From SBBG01 sp033717875 (GTDB lineage: Bacteria; Pseudomonadota; Gammaproteobacteria; Ga0077554; Ga007554): a stretch of 5,451 bases of DNA. Within the stretch, counting starts at the first letter, position 1; each line of letters opens with the position of its first letter. Below are positions 5,360-5,451 of this stretch, piece after piece. The stretch covers positions 1 through 5,451 of the forward strand of contig JADDKJ010000074.1 of the NCBI GenBank assembly GCA_033717875.1. Reading direction: 5' to 3'. The notes beneath the pieces are model-generated. The model did no database searches, was not told the origin of the DNA, and saw only the letters and a list, made by a program, of their open reading frames with translations. A program made the position numbers and the translations under genes.

Positions 5360-5451
5360 ATGGCACGAAAAGCGAGTGGACAAGAGCAACTCGAAGCGGC
5401 CAAGGCGTTATTGAGAAAAGCCAAGACAGTCGAAGAGTTGAGGGCGGCGCA
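5360..5451 (+). CDS. Start of a probable IS630-type helix-turn-helix transposase reading frame (3' end outside window)
   Basis: The ATG at 5360 follows a near-ideal GGAGGA ribosome site four bases upstream. The thirty visible codons read MARKASGQEQLEAAKALLRK then AKTVEELRAA. The segment is basic and amphipathic, and has the K-x-A-K-T-x-EELR-x-A pattern that I associate with the N-terminus of winged-helix/HTH proteins forming the first frame of IS630-family elements, where the HTH follows immediately. Only about 30 residues can be read, so a chromosomal HTH regulator is an alternative. The AT-rich upstream sequence, unlike the surrounding GC-rich genes, is compatible with transferred DNA. Confidence 0.5.
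   Translation, partial: MARKASGQEQLEAAKALLRKAKTVEELRAA

Noticed and set aside
1..5451. CRISPR array, riboswitch, attachment site or novel defence cassette
   Set aside because: I saw no regularly spaced direct repeats, no recognisable riboswitch core, and no defence-type domains. Apart from the IS ends and one unknown membrane protein, the genes are housekeeping genes.

Overview
The window is about 60% GC and reads as a piece of a proteobacterial chromosome. The best fit is a non-enteric gammaproteobacterium: a class A PBP1b gene is directly followed by a TPR-type outer-membrane lipoprotein resembling Pseudomonas LpoP, and nearby there is an aat-bpt pair of N-degron transferases. No species can be named from this sequence.

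Layout from left to right. Positions 1-203 are the right end of an ISL3-family insertion sequence: the last 59 codons of its transposase, then the terminal inverted repeat. Positions 177-1630, on the minus strand, hold a two-gene operon: aat (leucyl/phenylalanyl-tRNA-protein transferase) followed by bpt (aspartate/glutamate leucyltransferase), with a 4-base ATGA overlap. The IS sits at the very 3' end of bpt and appears to supply its last eight codons and its stop. Positions 1631-1799 are a divergent intergenic region with a strong hairpin and a CT-rich dyad but no obvious consensus promoter. Positions 1800-2297 encode an unrecognised 165-residue protein with two predicted membrane segments. 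Positions 2298-2401 contain a 7-bp hairpin and an extended -10 promoter that abuts the next start codon. Positions 2402-4765 are mrcB (PBP1b) with all catalytic motifs present. Positions 4762-5295 are the LpoP-like lipoprotein, starting at a GTG that overlaps the mrcB stop. Positions 5360-5451 begin another gene, probably the first reading frame of an IS630-type element, cut by the window edge.

Two functional units stand out. Aat and Bpt both attach amino acids (Leu/Phe or Leu) to protein N-termini, creating primary N-degrons for ClpS/ClpAP. PBP1b polymerises and cross-links peptidoglycan, and the lipoprotein downstream is the likely outer-membrane-anchored activator of PBP1b, translated in tandem with it. 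No wholly new system is evident. The most interesting items are the IS-derived C-terminus of Bpt, the possibly leaderless mrcB transcript, the tightly coupled mrcB-lipoprotein pair and the uncharacterised two-TM protein, which carries an in-frame U UUU UUA slip site.
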